In this document: positions 8,146-17,089 of the stretch, one piece after another
How the letters are laid out: each line of letters opens with the position of its first letter
How positions within the stretch are numbered: the first letter of the stretch is position 1
Source: Bacteroidaceae bacterium
GTDB taxonomy: Bacteria; Bacteroidota; Bacteroidia; Bacteroidales; Bacteroidaceae
DNA: 61,848 nucleotides
Direction of reading: 5' to 3'
Assembly (NCBI GenBank): GCA_016292045.1
Contig: JAEEZX010000023.1
Span: 1 to 61,848, forward strand
Made by a program: the position numbers and the translations under genes
The notes under the pieces: generated by a model
Databases searched by the model: none
What the model saw: the letters and a program-made list of their open reading frames with translations, nothing else
Told to the model about the DNA's origin: nothing

Positions 8146-8508
8146 ATGAGAGCCGATAATCAGATACTTATTGAGAGTAAGGCTTTCGCTCTTCGGATAA
8201 TTAAATTCTATAAATTCTTAAAAGATGAAAAGCAGGTGGTGGTCTTGTCAAAACAGATATTACGGAGTGGCACGAGTATCGGGGCCAACATTCGTGAGAG
8301 TGTCAATGCACAAAGTCGGTTAGATTTTATTAACAAATTAAATATTGCTCTAAAGGAGGCAAACGAAACAGAATATTGGCTTGAGTTATTGCATGAGTCA
8401 GATATAATAGATGACAGGCAGTTTGAGTCCATGTACAATGATTGCGGAAAACTTGCTGCGACTCTGACCAAAATCATCAAGACTGCAAAAACGGCAAACG
8501 AGGAATAA
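8146..8508 (+). CDS. Four-helix-bundle protein (23S rRNA intervening-sequence family)
   Basis: 120 residues with the family pattern: SKAFALRIIKFYKFL in helix 1, SKQILRSGTSIGANIRE in helix 2, DFINKLNIALKEANETEYWLELL in helix 3, and a basic helix 4. Homologues are encoded inside rRNA intervening sequences and as free genes in Bacteroidetes; the molecular role is unclear. It sits between serC and serA, genes that are otherwise adjacent, and is flanked by inverted 7-bp arrays. Codon use is AT-rich compared with both neighbours. Together this suggests insertion of a small mobile cassette, though no transposase is encoded. Confidence 0.9.
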   Translation: MRADNQILIESKAFALRIIKFYKFLKDEKQVVVLSKQILRSGTSIGANIRESVNAQSRLDFINKLNIALKEANETEYWLELLHESDIIDDRQFESMYNDCGKLAATLTKIIKTAKTANEE

Positions 8509-8545
8509 ATGGTCAATGGTCAATATTCAATGTTCAATGTTAAAA
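8509..8545. repeat. 7-bp tandem array (ATGGTCA)
   Basis: Five units: ATGGTCA twice, then ATATTCA, ATGTTCA and ATGTTAA. It starts directly after the four-helix-bundle stop and ends three bases before the serA ATG, so it forms the serA leader. It is inverted relative to the array at 8104. Confidence 0.85.
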
Positions 8546-8547
8546 AG

Positions 8548-9465
8548 ATGAAAGTTCTTATTGCAACAGAGAAGCCCTTTGCTGCCGCTGCCGTAAGCGG
8601 TATCAAGGAGGTGATAGAGGGTGCCGGATATGAAGTGGCACTCCTGGAGAAATATACCGAGAAGAGCCAGCTGCTCAGCGCTGTGGCCGATGCGGATGCC
8701 CTGATTATCCGCAGCGACAAAGTGGACGCAGAGGTGCTCGACGCTGCCAAGCAGCTGAAGATCGTCGTAAGAGCCGGTGCCGGATACGACAACGTGGACC
8801 TGGAGGCTGCAACGGCACACAAGGTGGTGGTGATGAACACACCCGGACAGAACGCAAACGCTGTGGCAGAACTCGTGCTGGGTCTGCTGGTGTACACCGT
8901 GCGCAACTTCTACAACGGCAAGTCGGGCAGCGAGCTCATGGGTAAGACGCTCGGCATCCTGGCATTCGGCAATGTGGGCCGCAATGTGGCACGTATCGCC
9001 CAGGGATTCGGCATGAAGGTGATGGCATACGACGCATACTGCCCCGCAGAGGCTATCGAGCAGGCAGGCGTCAAGGCTGCCGCCTCTCAGGCAGAACTCT
9101 TCAAGGAGGCAGATATCGTCAGCCTGCACATCCCCGCAACGGCTGAGACGAAGCAGAGCATCAACAAGGCGCTTTGCAGCACAATGAAGAAGGGTGCCAT
9201 CCTCATCAACACAGCCCGCAAGGAAGTGATTGACGAGGCAGGTCTGATCGCCCTGATGAAGGAGAGAGAGGATCTCAAGTACATCACGGACATCATGCCC
9301 GACGCAGATGCTGAATTCAAGCAGTTTGAAGGCCGCTACTTCTCCACACCGAAGAAGATGGGTGCCCAGACCTCTGAGGCAAACACCAATGCCGGTATCG
9401 CTGCTGCAAAGCAGATTGTGGGTTACCTCAAGGACGGTATCACAAAATTCCAGGTAAACAAATAA
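8548..9465 (+). CDS. serA: D-3-phosphoglycerate dehydrogenase, short Lys-type
   Basis: 305 residues from the ATG at 8548; the longer frame from 8509 would translate the repeat array and is unlikely. It oxidises 3-phosphoglycerate with NAD+, the first step of serine synthesis. The Rossmann motif is GILAFGNVGRNVA (about 135-147). It lacks the C-terminal ACT domain of E. coli SerA, so serine feedback through that domain is not expected. In the position of the usual catalytic His (TPHxG) it has TPKKMGAQT, i.e. Lys. This truncated Lys form is known in Bacteroidetes and in Entamoeba. The DUF1015 gene follows with no gap. Confidence 0.92.
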   Translation: MKVLIATEKPFAAAAVSGIKEVIEGAGYEVALLEKYTEKSQLLSAVADADALIIRSDKVDAEVLDAAKQLKIVVRAGAGYDNVDLEAATAHKVVVMNTPGQNANAVAELVLGLLVYTVRNFYNGKSGSELMGKTLGILAFGNVGRNVARIAQGFGMKVMAYDAYCPAEAIEQAGVKAAASQAELFKEADIVSLHIPATAETKQSINKALCSTMKKGAILINTARKEVIDEAGLIALMKEREDLKYITDIMPDADAEFKQFEGRYFSTPKKMGAQTSEANTNAGIAAAKQIVGYLKDGITKFQVNK

Positions 9466-10713
9466 ATGGCAAGAATCAAACCATTTAAGGGTATTCGCCC
9501 CCCGAAGGCGCTCGTGGAGCAGGTGGAGAGCCGCCCCTACGACGTGCTGGACAGCGAGGAGGCCCGTGCGGAGGCAGGAGACAACGAGAAGTCGCTCTAC
9601 CACATCATCAAGCCTGAGATAGATTTCCCCGTGGGTACATCGGAGTATGACCCGCGCGTCTATGAAAAGGCTGCGGAGAACTTCAGGATGTTCCAGGAAA
9701 AAGGATGGCTCGTGGAGGACACTCAGGAGATGTACTACATCTACGCCCAGACAATGAACGGCAAGACACAGTACGGTCTGGTAGTGGGCGCCTGGGTAGA
9801 GGACTACATGAACGGAGTCATCAAGAAGCACGAACTCACCCGCCGCGACAAGGAAGAGGACCGCATGAAACACGTGCGTGTGAACAATGCGAATCTTGAA
9901 CCTGTATTCTTTGCCTATCCCGACAATGCTGTGATAGACGCTCTGGTGGGACGCTACACGCAGACAGAACCGGAGTATGACTTCATCGCACCCGTTGACG
10001 GCTTCCGTCATCAGCTGTGGCTCGTGAAGGACAAGAAGGATATCGACACCGTTACGGAGACGTTTGCAAAAATACCTTATTTATATATTGCAGACGGTCA
10101 CCACCGCAGCGCAGCAGCTGCTCTGGTAGGAGCCGAGAAGGCAAAGCAGAATCCCAACCACAGAGGCGACGAGGAGTACAACTATTTCATGGCTGTATGC
10201 TTCCCCGCATCGCAGCTCACCATCCTCGACTACAACCGTGTGATTCGCGACCTCAACGGGCTCTCTTCGGAGGAGTTCCTGCAGCGTCTGGGAGAGCACT
10301 TCGCCGTAACAAAAATGGGTAAGGAGGAATACCGTGCCAAGAAGCTGCACGAGTTCTCCCTCTATCTGGACGGTGAATGGTACAAGGTGGAGATGAAGCC
10401 GGGCCTGGTGGACGAGAACGACCCCATCGGAAGTCTCGACGTGAGCATCTCCAGCAAGTATATCCTCGACGAGATACTCGGTATCAAGGATCTGCGCTCG
10501 GACAAGCGTATCGACTTCGTAGGCGGACTGCGCGGACTGGGAGAACTAAAGCGTCGCGTGGACAGCGGCGAGATGCGAGTGGCTCTGGCTCTGTATCCTG
10601 TCTCTATGCAGCAGATAATGAATATTGCAGATTCGGGCAACATCATGCCTCCCAAGGCAACATGGTTTGAACCGAAACTGAGAAGCGGACTCGTTGTGCA
10701 TAAACTCTCTTGA
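9466..10713 (+). CDS. DUF1015 family protein
   Basis: 415 residues, starting on the base after the serA stop. The N-terminus (ARIKPFKGIRPPKALVEQVESRPYDVL) and the central YIADGHHRSAAA segment are hallmarks of DUF1015. The enzymatic role has not been established to my knowledge, but the gene is repeatedly joined to serC-serA in Bacteroidetes, suggesting a part in serine metabolism or in handling a damaged intermediate. The protein is cytosolic with no signal peptide. Its stop overlaps the TTG start of the next gene. Confidence 0.85.
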   Translation: MARIKPFKGIRPPKALVEQVESRPYDVLDSEEARAEAGDNEKSLYHIIKPEIDFPVGTSEYDPRVYEKAAENFRMFQEKGWLVEDTQEMYYIYAQTMNGKTQYGLVVGAWVEDYMNGVIKKHELTRRDKEEDRMKHVRVNNANLEPVFFAYPDNAVIDALVGRYTQTEPEYDFIAPVDGFRHQLWLVKDKKDIDTVTETFAKIPYLYIADGHHRSAAAALVGAEKAKQNPNHRGDEEYNYFMAVCFPASQLTILDYNRVIRDLNGLSSEEFLQRLGEHFAVTKMGKEEYRAKKLHEFSLYLDGEWYKVEMKPGLVDENDPIGSLDVSISSKYILDEILGIKDLRSDKRIDFVGGLRGLGELKRRVDSGEMRVALALYPVSMQQIMNIADSGNIMPPKATWFEPKLRSGLVVHKLS

Positions 10714-11315
10714 GGGACATATACAGAACGATAGCAAAAAGAAGCGAAGGAACTTACTCTGAGTTGAGGAGTAAGTTCCTTGCTTTTGCCCTGCCGGTGA
10801 GAAGTGCGGAGGAGGCGCTGGCTCTTGTGGCTGGTTTCCAGAAAGAATATTTCGACGCCCGCCACGTGTGCTGGGCATACCGTCTCGGAGCAGAAGGGGA
10901 GGAATACAGGAGCAACGACAACGGCGAGCCTTCCGGCACAGCAGGCAAACCCATTCTGGGACAGATAGTCTCTGCCGAACTGTCGGACGTGCTGGTTGTG
11001 GTGGTAAGATATTTCGGAGGAGTGAAACTGGGCACCTCGGGGCTTATCGTCGCCTATCGCACGGCTGCTGCGGAGGCTCTTGCCAATGCGGATATCATTG
11101 AGCGCACCGTTGACAAAAAACTCACGTTGACGTTTTCCTACGAGCAGATGAATCTCGTGATGCGAGTGGTGAAAGATTTCTCTCCGCAAATACTTTCTCA
11201 GGAATACGAAGGCAACGAGGTGAGGATGACGATCTCGCTCAGAGAGTCGATGGTGGAGCCGTTTAAAGAAAAGTTTAACATCAACGGGCGGACGGTGGTC
11301 CGTTTTGACCTATGA
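10710..11315 (+). CDS. yigZ: IMPACT/YigZ family protein
   Basis: 201 residues starting at a TTG that overlaps the previous stop (TTGA); no ATG gives the family N-terminus RDIYRTIAKRSEGTY. The UPF0029 core is clear: SKFLAFALPV, ARHVCWAYRLG, DNGEPSGTAGKPIL (about 67-80) and VVVRYFGGVKLGTSGL (98-113), followed by a C-terminal DUF1949-like domain. In eukaryotes the IMPACT family inhibits GCN2; the bacterial role is unclear, perhaps RNA binding. It is co-transcribed with the genes on both sides by overlap. Confidence 0.85.
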   Translation: MRDIYRTIAKRSEGTYSELRSKFLAFALPVRSAEEALALVAGFQKEYFDARHVCWAYRLGAEGEEYRSNDNGEPSGTAGKPILGQIVSAELSDVLVVVVRYFGGVKLGTSGLIVAYRTAAAEALANADIIERTVDKKLTLTFSYEQMNLVMRVVKDFSPQILSQEYEGNEVRMTISLRESMVEPFKEKFNINGRTVVRFDL

Positions 11316-12013
11316 GGAATTCAATACGGATGATCTGCGGCATCGTCCTGACGCTTTTGATGAGCGGGTGCAGCGACGGGAACGACCGTATCGGTAAGAC
11401 GGAAGTGGTGATAGAAACCGACCGGGGGAAAATCACCTTGCGCCTCTTCGACGACACACCCGTGCATCGCGACAATTTCATTCGTCTGGCCAAAGCAGGT
11501 GCCTACGACGGTATCATCTGGCATCGTGTGGTGAAGGATATGCTCATTCAGAGCGGAGACCCCAGACTGAAGGCCAGAGGTGAGGCGCTGACTGTGGATA
11601 CCTCACAGATGAACTACACGTTGCCGGCAGAGATACATTATCCCAGACATTATCATAGGGCGGGAGCATTGGCTGCGGCGCGTGAGAGCAATGACGTGAA
11701 TCCGGAGAAGAGAAGCAGCGGCACACAGTTTTATATAGTCGGAGGTACGGTGTATACTCCGGGAAAGCTGGCTGAAGTGCACCAGCTGATGCAGGATGCA
11801 GACACGCTGCACAAGATTCCCGCACTCACGGAAGCACAGAAGAAAAGCTACACCACGAAAGGCGGTGCAGCTCATTTGGACGGAGAATACACAGTATTCG
11901 GTCAGGTGGTCGACGGACTGGAAGTGGTGAAATACCTCACCCACACTCCGACAGACGAAAAAGAACACCCTCTTAAGGAGATTCGCATTAAGAGGGTGAC
12001 TGTGAAAGATTAA
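11312..12013 (+). CDS. Cyclophilin-type peptidyl-prolyl isomerase lipoprotein
   Basis: 233 residues overlapping the yigZ stop by four bases (ATGA). A lipoprotein signal with lipobox LMSGC puts the lipidated Cys at residue 20, so it is anchored in an envelope membrane. The cyclophilin fold follows: VVIETDRGKITLRLFDDTPVHRDNF, IIWHRVVKDMLIQSGDP, and a late VFGQVVDGLEVV segment. It carries an insertion between the central strands, common in Bacteroidetes homologues. The role is proline isomerisation during periplasmic protein folding. It is last in the serC operon, with pheS converging five bases away. Confidence 0.9.
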   Translation: MRNSIRMICGIVLTLLMSGCSDGNDRIGKTEVVIETDRGKITLRLFDDTPVHRDNFIRLAKAGAYDGIIWHRVVKDMLIQSGDPRLKARGEALTVDTSQMNYTLPAEIHYPRHYHRAGALAAARESNDVNPEKRSSGTQFYIVGGTVYTPGKLAEVHQLMQDADTLHKIPALTEAQKKSYTTKGGAAHLDGEYTVFGQVVDGLEVVKYLTHTPTDEKEHPLKEIRIKRVTVKD

Positions 12014-12018
12014 TCAGA

Positions 12019-13038
12019 TTAATTTGCGGCCTTGAATTCATCAAGGAAGCGCAGGTCGTTTTCAGAGAACATACGGAGATCCTTGACCTGATATTTCAGG
12101 TTGGTGATACGCTCGATACCCATTCCGAAGGCATATCCGGAATAAACTTTCGAATCTATGCCGTTAGCCTCGAGAACAGCGGGATCCACCATGCCGCAAC
12201 CCAGAATCTCAACCCATCCGGTGTGCTTACAGAACGAGCAGCCCTTGCCGCCGCACAGATGGCACGAGATGTCCATCTCGGCAGACGGTTCCGTGAACGG
12301 GAAGTAGGAGGGGCGGAGACGTATCTTTGTGTCGGAACCGAACATCTCCTGCGCAAAGAGAAGAAGCACCTGCTTGAGATCCGTGAAGGAGACATTCTTG
12401 TCAACGTAGAGACCTTCCACCTGATGGAAGAAGCAATGTGCACGGGCGGAGATGGCTTCGTTGCGATACACACGACCCGGACAGATTACGCGGATGGGAG
12501 GCTGCTGGCGCTCCATCACACGTGCCTGCACGGACGATGTGTGTGAACGCAGGATGATGTCGGGATGTGATTCTACGAAGAACGTATCCTGCATATCACG
12601 CGCAGGATGGTCGTCGGCAAAGTTCATGCTGGAATACACGTGCCAGTCGTCCTCAACTTCAGGACCCTCGGCCAGAGTGAAACCGAGACGCGAGAAGATA
12701 TCGACTATCTCATTCTTGACAATGGTGATAGGATGGCGGCTTCCGAGGGAGATGGGATAGGGCGTGCGGGTGAGGTCAATGCCGGCACCGGCAGTCTCCT
12801 GTGTCGCCAAACTCTCCTTGAGAGCGTTGATACGCTCCTGGGCAAGTGTCTTGAGTTCGTTGATTTTTATACCGACCTCCTTCTTCATTTCCGCAGGCAC
12901 ACTACGGAAATCCTCCATAAGCTGGGGGATGAGGCCTTTCTTCGATAGATACTTAATACGGAGCGCTTCGGCATCCTCTAGTGTCTGAGCATGGAGCTGT
13001 TCCATCTCAGCCTTAATCTGTTGTATTTTATCAAGCAT
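12019..13038 (-). CDS. pheS: Phenylalanyl-tRNA synthetase alpha subunit
   Basis: 339 residues, full length. It charges tRNA-Phe together with PheT, which is not in this window. The N-terminal coiled-coil tRNA-binding arm (1-90) is followed by class II motifs: the GSRHPIT lead-in, HPARDMQDTFF (motif 2 region) and GFGMG-like YAFGMGIERI (motif 3) near the end. The CxxC clusters around CHLCGGKGCSFCKHTGW are those of the zinc-site type of PheS. It is monocistronic with its own promoter and convergent with the serC operon. Confidence 0.95.
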   Translation of the reverse strand: MLDKIQQIKAEMEQLHAQTLEDAEALRIKYLSKKGLIPQLMEDFRSVPAEMKKEVGIKINELKTLAQERINALKESLATQETAGAGIDLTRTPYPISLGSRHPITIVKNEIVDIFSRLGFTLAEGPEVEDDWHVYSSMNFADDHPARDMQDTFFVESHPDIILRSHTSSVQARVMERQQPPIRVICPGRVYRNEAISARAHCFFHQVEGLYVDKNVSFTDLKQVLLLFAQEMFGSDTKIRLRPSYFPFTEPSAEMDISCHLCGGKGCSFCKHTGWVEILGCGMVDPAVLEANGIDSKVYSGYAFGMGIERITNLKYQVKDLRMFSENDLRFLDEFKAAN

Positions 13039-13066
13039 AAAGCTTTGCTTTTACTGAAAATCTCGT

Positions 13067-13075
13067 GCAAAAGTA
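13067..13075 (-). promoter_or_regulatory. -7 element for pheS
   Basis: TACTTTTGC on the minus strand, 28 bases upstream of pheS. Confidence 0.55.
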
Positions 13076-13139
13076 TAAAAAAGTTGAGAGTTGGACAGCG
13101 AGTGGAGAAAGTTTTTTATATTATTTAATGTTTTTTTTG

Positions 13140-13148
13140 TATTTTTGC
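13140..13148 (+). promoter_or_regulatory. -7 element for the lipoprotein-murB unit
   Basis: TATTTTTGC, 30 bases before the ATG at 13179, in an AT-rich divergent spacer. Confidence 0.55.
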
Positions 13149-13178
13149 GCTCGCAAACAAAAATAGACCACTCAGTTC

Positions 13179-14021
13179 ATGGTAAATAAGGGTTGGTTTC
13201 TGCTGTTCCCGGCAATGATTCTGCTCATGGGAGCGTGTCAGGGAAAGTCTTCTCCGGAGGTAACGGAGACGCCCGTTGACAGCACTCTGCTCATCCTGGA
13301 AAGCGACACTCTGGAGGTGGAGGATGAAGAGAAAATGCCTGAAAAAGCAGACGGCACGTTTGATGACTTCCTATTTAATTTTATCCGTAGCAACAAACTG
13401 CAGAAAGAGCGTGTGAGATTCCCTCTTCCCGTAGTGATGGAAGACGGGGCAAGACATTTTATGAACGAGGGGGACTGGACGGACGAATTCTATTTCCTGG
13501 CAGAAAGCGATTACTACACTATACTGTGGAATACGGAGAAACAGATAGAAGAAGAAAAGCGCGATACTGCGGAAAATGTGGTGAGTGTGGAACATATACT
13601 CCTGGTGAGTCAGGAAGTGCGTCGCTATGATTTCCAGCGCAAGAAGGGAAAATGGTTGCTTGTGAGGCTGAGATTCGTACCTTTTGACGAAGGTAATGTG
13701 GGAGACTTCCTGAAATTTTACAGCCAGTTTGCAGCAGACAGTATATACAGGGAAGCCCATATCTCAAAATATCTGGACGTGAGTCTGATGGATCCTGTGG
13801 ATGACATGGAGAGGATTGAGGGTTCGATAGAGAGGGAGCAGTTCCCGATATTCTGTCCGGATGTGCCGAGTGTGAGTATCTCCAACATACGTTACGGTCA
13901 GCCGTACGACGATCCCGCCCAGATGATACTGCAGAAGACGAGCGGTGCCAATGAAATGCAGGAGATTTTCACTTTTGCAAAGCACGGTAAAGACTGGAAA
14001 CTGGTAAAATACGAGAACTGA
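13179..14021 (+). CDS. Lipoprotein, DUF4348-like
   Basis: 280 residues with a lipoprotein signal: hydrophobic core then LMGAC, lipidated Cys at residue 20. A Glu/Asp-rich linker (about 27-60) precedes a globular domain starting FDDFLFNFIRSNKLQKERVRFPLPV, which resembles Bacteroidales DUF4348 proteins. No enzymatic motif is seen. It is likely in the periplasm or inner leaflet of the outer membrane. murB starts three bases after the stop, so the two are one operon; the pairing suggests, but does not prove, an envelope role. Confidence 0.75.
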   Translation: MVNKGWFLLFPAMILLMGACQGKSSPEVTETPVDSTLLILESDTLEVEDEEKMPEKADGTFDDFLFNFIRSNKLQKERVRFPLPVVMEDGARHFMNEGDWTDEFYFLAESDYYTILWNTEKQIEEEKRDTAENVVSVEHILLVSQEVRRYDFQRKKGKWLLVRLRFVPFDEGNVGDFLKFYSQFAADSIYREAHISKYLDVSLMDPVDDMERIEGSIEREQFPIFCPDVPSVSISNIRYGQPYDDPAQMILQKTSGANEMQEIFTFAKHGKDWKLVKYEN

Positions 14022-14024
14022 ACG

Positions 14025-15014
14025 TTGGAAGTAGGCAGTAACATATCCATTCGGAATACATTTCACATTCCTGCAAAAGCACGTACATTAATTACCTACG
14101 GGCGAGAGGATGTGGAGGAACTTGTGACATATCTGCAGCACGAAGGTTGCGGGCAGAAGGTGTTGCATGTGGGAGCCGGCAGCAATCTCTTGTTTATGGG
14201 GGATTATGACGGTATTGTCCTGTGTAGCGATATCAGGGAAATCAATACGTGCGGCGAACTGGTGCGGGTGGGCGCTGCGTGGGTGGTGGACGACCTGATA
14301 GCGTGGACATTGCGCAACGGACTCTACGGATTGGAGAATCTGTCACTGATACCGGGTACCGTCGGTGCTGCTGCAGTACAGAATATCGGAGCTTACGGTT
14401 CCGAAGCGGCAGAGTTTATTTGCGAAGTGGAAACGCTGGAACTCCAGACGGGATGTATCCGTATATGGAAACCGGAAGAACTGGAATACGGTTATCGCAA
14501 ATCTGTGTTTAAGAAACCGGATATGTGGGGACGCTATGCTGTCCTTTCGGTGACATTCCGACTCTCGCGCACGTTCGTGCCTAAATTAGGTTATGGCGGA
14601 TTGCGCAACAGGGTCGGCACGGATAACCCTACAGCAGAACAAGTGAGACAGGCTGTGATTGACATCCGCAGGGAGAAGCTGCCGGATCCGGAGGTGTTAG
14701 GCAACGCAGGAAGTTTCTTTGTGAATCCTGTGGTAAAAAAAGAGAAGGCTGACGCGTTGAAAAGCCAATATCCGGAGATGCCGAGCTATGATGTGGAAAA
14801 CGGTGTGAAGATTCCTGCGGGATGGATGATAGAGCAATGCGGCTGGAAGGGAAGGAGTCTGGGACCTGCTGCAGTACATGACCGGCAGGCTCTGGTGCTG
14901 GTGAACAAGGGAGGAGCCACGGGAGAAGATATAGCGCACTTAAGTGATGCTGTATGTAAGGCCGTATGGGACAAATTTGGTGTGGAGATACGGCCTGAGG
15001 TAAATTTCATATGA
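14025..15014 (+). CDS. murB: UDP-N-acetylenolpyruvoylglucosamine reductase
   Basis: 329 residues from a TTG at 14025; no earlier ATG exists in frame and the family N-terminus (NISIRNTFHIPAKA) begins right there. It reduces the enolpyruvyl group to form UDP-MurNAc, using FAD and NADPH. FAD-domain motifs GAGSNLLF and GIPG-like LSLIPGTVGAAAVQNIGAYG are present, with YRKSVFK in the type I position, the catalytic Ser in NAGSFFVNP and Glu in the C-terminal IRPEVNFI. The preceding lipoprotein gene lies three bases upstream. Confidence 0.95.
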   Translation: MEVGSNISIRNTFHIPAKARTLITYGREDVEELVTYLQHEGCGQKVLHVGAGSNLLFMGDYDGIVLCSDIREINTCGELVRVGAAWVVDDLIAWTLRNGLYGLENLSLIPGTVGAAAVQNIGAYGSEAAEFICEVETLELQTGCIRIWKPEELEYGYRKSVFKKPDMWGRYAVLSVTFRLSRTFVPKLGYGGLRNRVGTDNPTAEQVRQAVIDIRREKLPDPEVLGNAGSFFVNPVVKKEKADALKSQYPEMPSYDVENGVKIPAGWMIEQCGWKGRSLGPAAVHDRQALVLVNKGGATGEDIAHLSDAVCKAVWDKFGVEIRPEVNFI

Positions 15015-15087
15015 TTTGTTTTGAGAAAACACGTTGATTAAGGAAAACTTTTTAATAGGAAAAGTGCCTTAAGTCTTCTTTTTTCAT

Positions 15088-15096
15088 TATCTTTGC
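15088..15096 (+). promoter_or_regulatory. -7 element for thrS
   Basis: TATCTTTGC, a perfect match, 21 bases before the thrS ATG. Confidence 0.65.
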
Positions 15097-15117
15097 GCTC
15101 GAAAATTTAATTTTAGT

Positions 15118-17061
15118 ATGATAAAGATTACTTTTCCTGACGGCAGCGTGCGTGAATACGAATCTGGCGTAACAGGACTTCAGATTGCGGAGAGCATAAG
15201 TAGCCGTTTGGCACAGGACGTGTTGGCATGCGGTGTGAACGGAGAGACGGTGGAACTGAATCGCCCGATAACACAGGATGCTACAATCCAGTTATATAAA
15301 TGGGATGACAAGGAAGGCAAGCACGCCTTCTGGCACACATCTGCACACCTTATGGCAGAAGCGCTCCAGGAACTGTATCCCGGTACGCAGTTTGGAATAG
15401 GACCAGCCATCGAGAACGGTTTCTATTACGACATTATGCCCGCAGAGGGCGTTGTGATTCGCGAGGCAATGTTCCCGGAAATAGAAAAGAAGGTGATGGA
15501 GCTCGTGCAGCGCAAGGAGGCTCTCGTGCGTCGCGATATTTCCAAGGTTGATGCGCTGAAATTTTTCGGTGACAAAGGTCAGACGTACAAGAATGAGCTG
15601 ATAGCAGATCTGGAAGACGGACACATCACGACATACACTCAGGGTGCATTCACTGACCTCTGTCGTGGTCCCCATCTGATGTCTACTGCTCCGATTAAGG
15701 CCTTTAAGGTGCTGAGCACATCTTCAGCATATTGGCGCGGTGACGAGAAGCGTCCGCAGATGACACGTATCTATGCCATCACTTTCCCCAAACAGAAACA
15801 GCTGCAGGAGTATCTGGATTTGCTCGAAGAGGCTAAGAAGCGTGACCATCGCAAGATAGGCAAGGAGATGGAGCTCTTCATGTTCAGCGACATGGTGGGC
15901 AAGGGACTTCCCATTTGGCTTCCCAAGGGAACTGCGCTCCGTCTGCGTCTGGAAGATTTTCTCAAAAAGATACAGAAGCGTTACGGCTACCAGCAGGTTA
16001 TCACGCCGCATATCGGTGGAAAGCAACTGTATGTGACATCCGGCCACTGGGCTCACTATGGAGCAGACTCCTTCAGACCTATTACAACTCCGGAGGAGGG
16101 TGAGGAATATCTGCTGAAGCCGATGAACTGTCCTCACCACTGTATGATTTTTGCATCCAAGCCGCGCTCTTATAAAGAACTGCCTTTCAGATGTGCAGAG
16201 TTCGGAACAGTGTACAGATACGAGCAGAGCGGAGAGTTGCATGGTTTGACACGTGTACGCTCATTCACACAGGACGATGCTCATCTGTTTTGTCGTCCGG
16301 ATCAGGTGAAGCAGGAATTTATCCGTGTGATGGAAATTATACAGATTATCTTCCGTGCGCTGGACTTCAATAATTTCGAGGCACAGATATCATTGCGCGA
16401 TCCCAACAACAAGGAGAAGTATATCGGTTCCGACGAGGTATGGGATGCAGCAGAGAAGGCTATTATCGAGGCTTGTGAGGAGAAGGGCATGAAGACAACC
16501 ACAGAGTTGGGCGAAGCTGCTTTCTACGGTCCCAAGCTTGATTTCATGGTGAAGGATGCTCTGGGACGCCGTTGGCAGCTGGGCACCATACAGGTGGACT
16601 ACAACCTTCCGGAGCGTTTCCAGCTGGAATACATAGGAGAGGATGGCAAGAAACACCGTCCCGTGATGATTCACAGAGCTCCGTTCGGTTCGATGGAACG
16701 TTTTACGGCTGTGCTGATAGAGCACACTGCTGGTAAGTTCCCCTTGTGGCTGGCTCCGGATCAGGTTGCCATTCTGCCGGTGTCGGAGAAATATCAGGAA
16801 TATGCAGAAAAGGTGCAGGCTTACTTCGAGACACAGGATGTCAGGGCATATATCGACGACCGTGCTGAGAAGATAGGCAGAAAGATTCGTGATAACGAAC
16901 TGAAGCACACTCCATACCTTCTGATTGTCGGAGAGAAAGAACAGAACGAAGGTACTGTTTCCTACAGAAAACAAGGCGGTGGAGAGCAAGGATGCGCAAA
17001 AATGGAAGATTTTGCAACAAAAATCAACCAGGAAGTGCGTAATATGACAGAAAATTACTAA
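15118..17061 (+). CDS. thrS: Threonyl-tRNA synthetase
   Basis: 647 residues, full length. Domains in order: N-terminal TGS (1-62), the HxxxH editing domain ([11 protein letters not shown] near 75-85), the class II catalytic core with MNCPHHC and [13 protein letters not shown], and a C-terminal anticodon domain ending near 640. It charges tRNA-Thr and clears Ser-tRNA-Thr. It is followed by infC-rpmI-rplT in the arrangement common in bacteria. The stop codon overlaps a promoter-like element for infC. No T-box or obvious operator hairpin is seen in the short leader. Confidence 0.97.
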   Translation: MIKITFPDGSVREYESGVTGLQIAESISSRLAQDVLACGVNGETVELNRPITQDATIQLYKWDDKEGKHAFWHTSAHLMAEALQELYPGTQFGIGPAIENGFYYDIMPAEGVVIREAMFPEIEKKVMELVQRKEALVRRDISKVDALKFFGDKGQTYKNELIADLEDGHITTYTQGAFTDLCRGPHLMSTAPIKAFKVLSTSSAYWRGDEKRPQMTRIYAITFPKQKQLQEYLDLLEEAKKRDHRKIGKEMELFMFSDMVGKGLPIWLPKGTALRLRLEDFLKKIQKRYGYQQVITPHIGGKQLYVTSGHWAHYGADSFRPITTPEEGEEYLLKPMNCPHHCMIFASKPRSYKELPFRCAEFGTVYRYEQSGELHGLTRVRSFTQDDAHLFCRPDQVKQEFIRVMEIIQIIFRALDFNNFEAQISLRDPNNKEKYIGSDEVWDAAEKAIIEACEEKGMKTTTELGEAAFYGPKLDFMVKDALGRRWQLGTIQVDYNLPERFQLEYIGEDGKKHRPVMIHRAPFGSMERFTAVLIEHTAGKFPLWLAPDQVAILPVSEKYQEYAEKVQAYFETQDVRAYIDDRAEKIGRKIRDNELKHTPYLLIVGEKEQNEGTVSYRKQGGGEQGCAKMEDFATKINQEVRNMTENY

Positions 17062-17067
17062 CTTTGC
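17059..17067 (+). promoter_or_regulatory. infC promoter element overlapping the thrS stop
   Basis: TAACTTTGC begins in the TAA stop codon of thrS and lies 22 bases before infC. It would give the infC-rpmI-rplT genes transcription independent of thrS. Confidence 0.5.
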
Positions 17068-17089
17068 ACCCGGTTTTTGTCTCAACTGA

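Noticed and set aside
8527..10011. 494-codon frame on the minus strand
   Set aside because: It is antisense to serA and DUF1015, has a Cys/His/Val-rich composition typical of a shadow frame, and matches no family.
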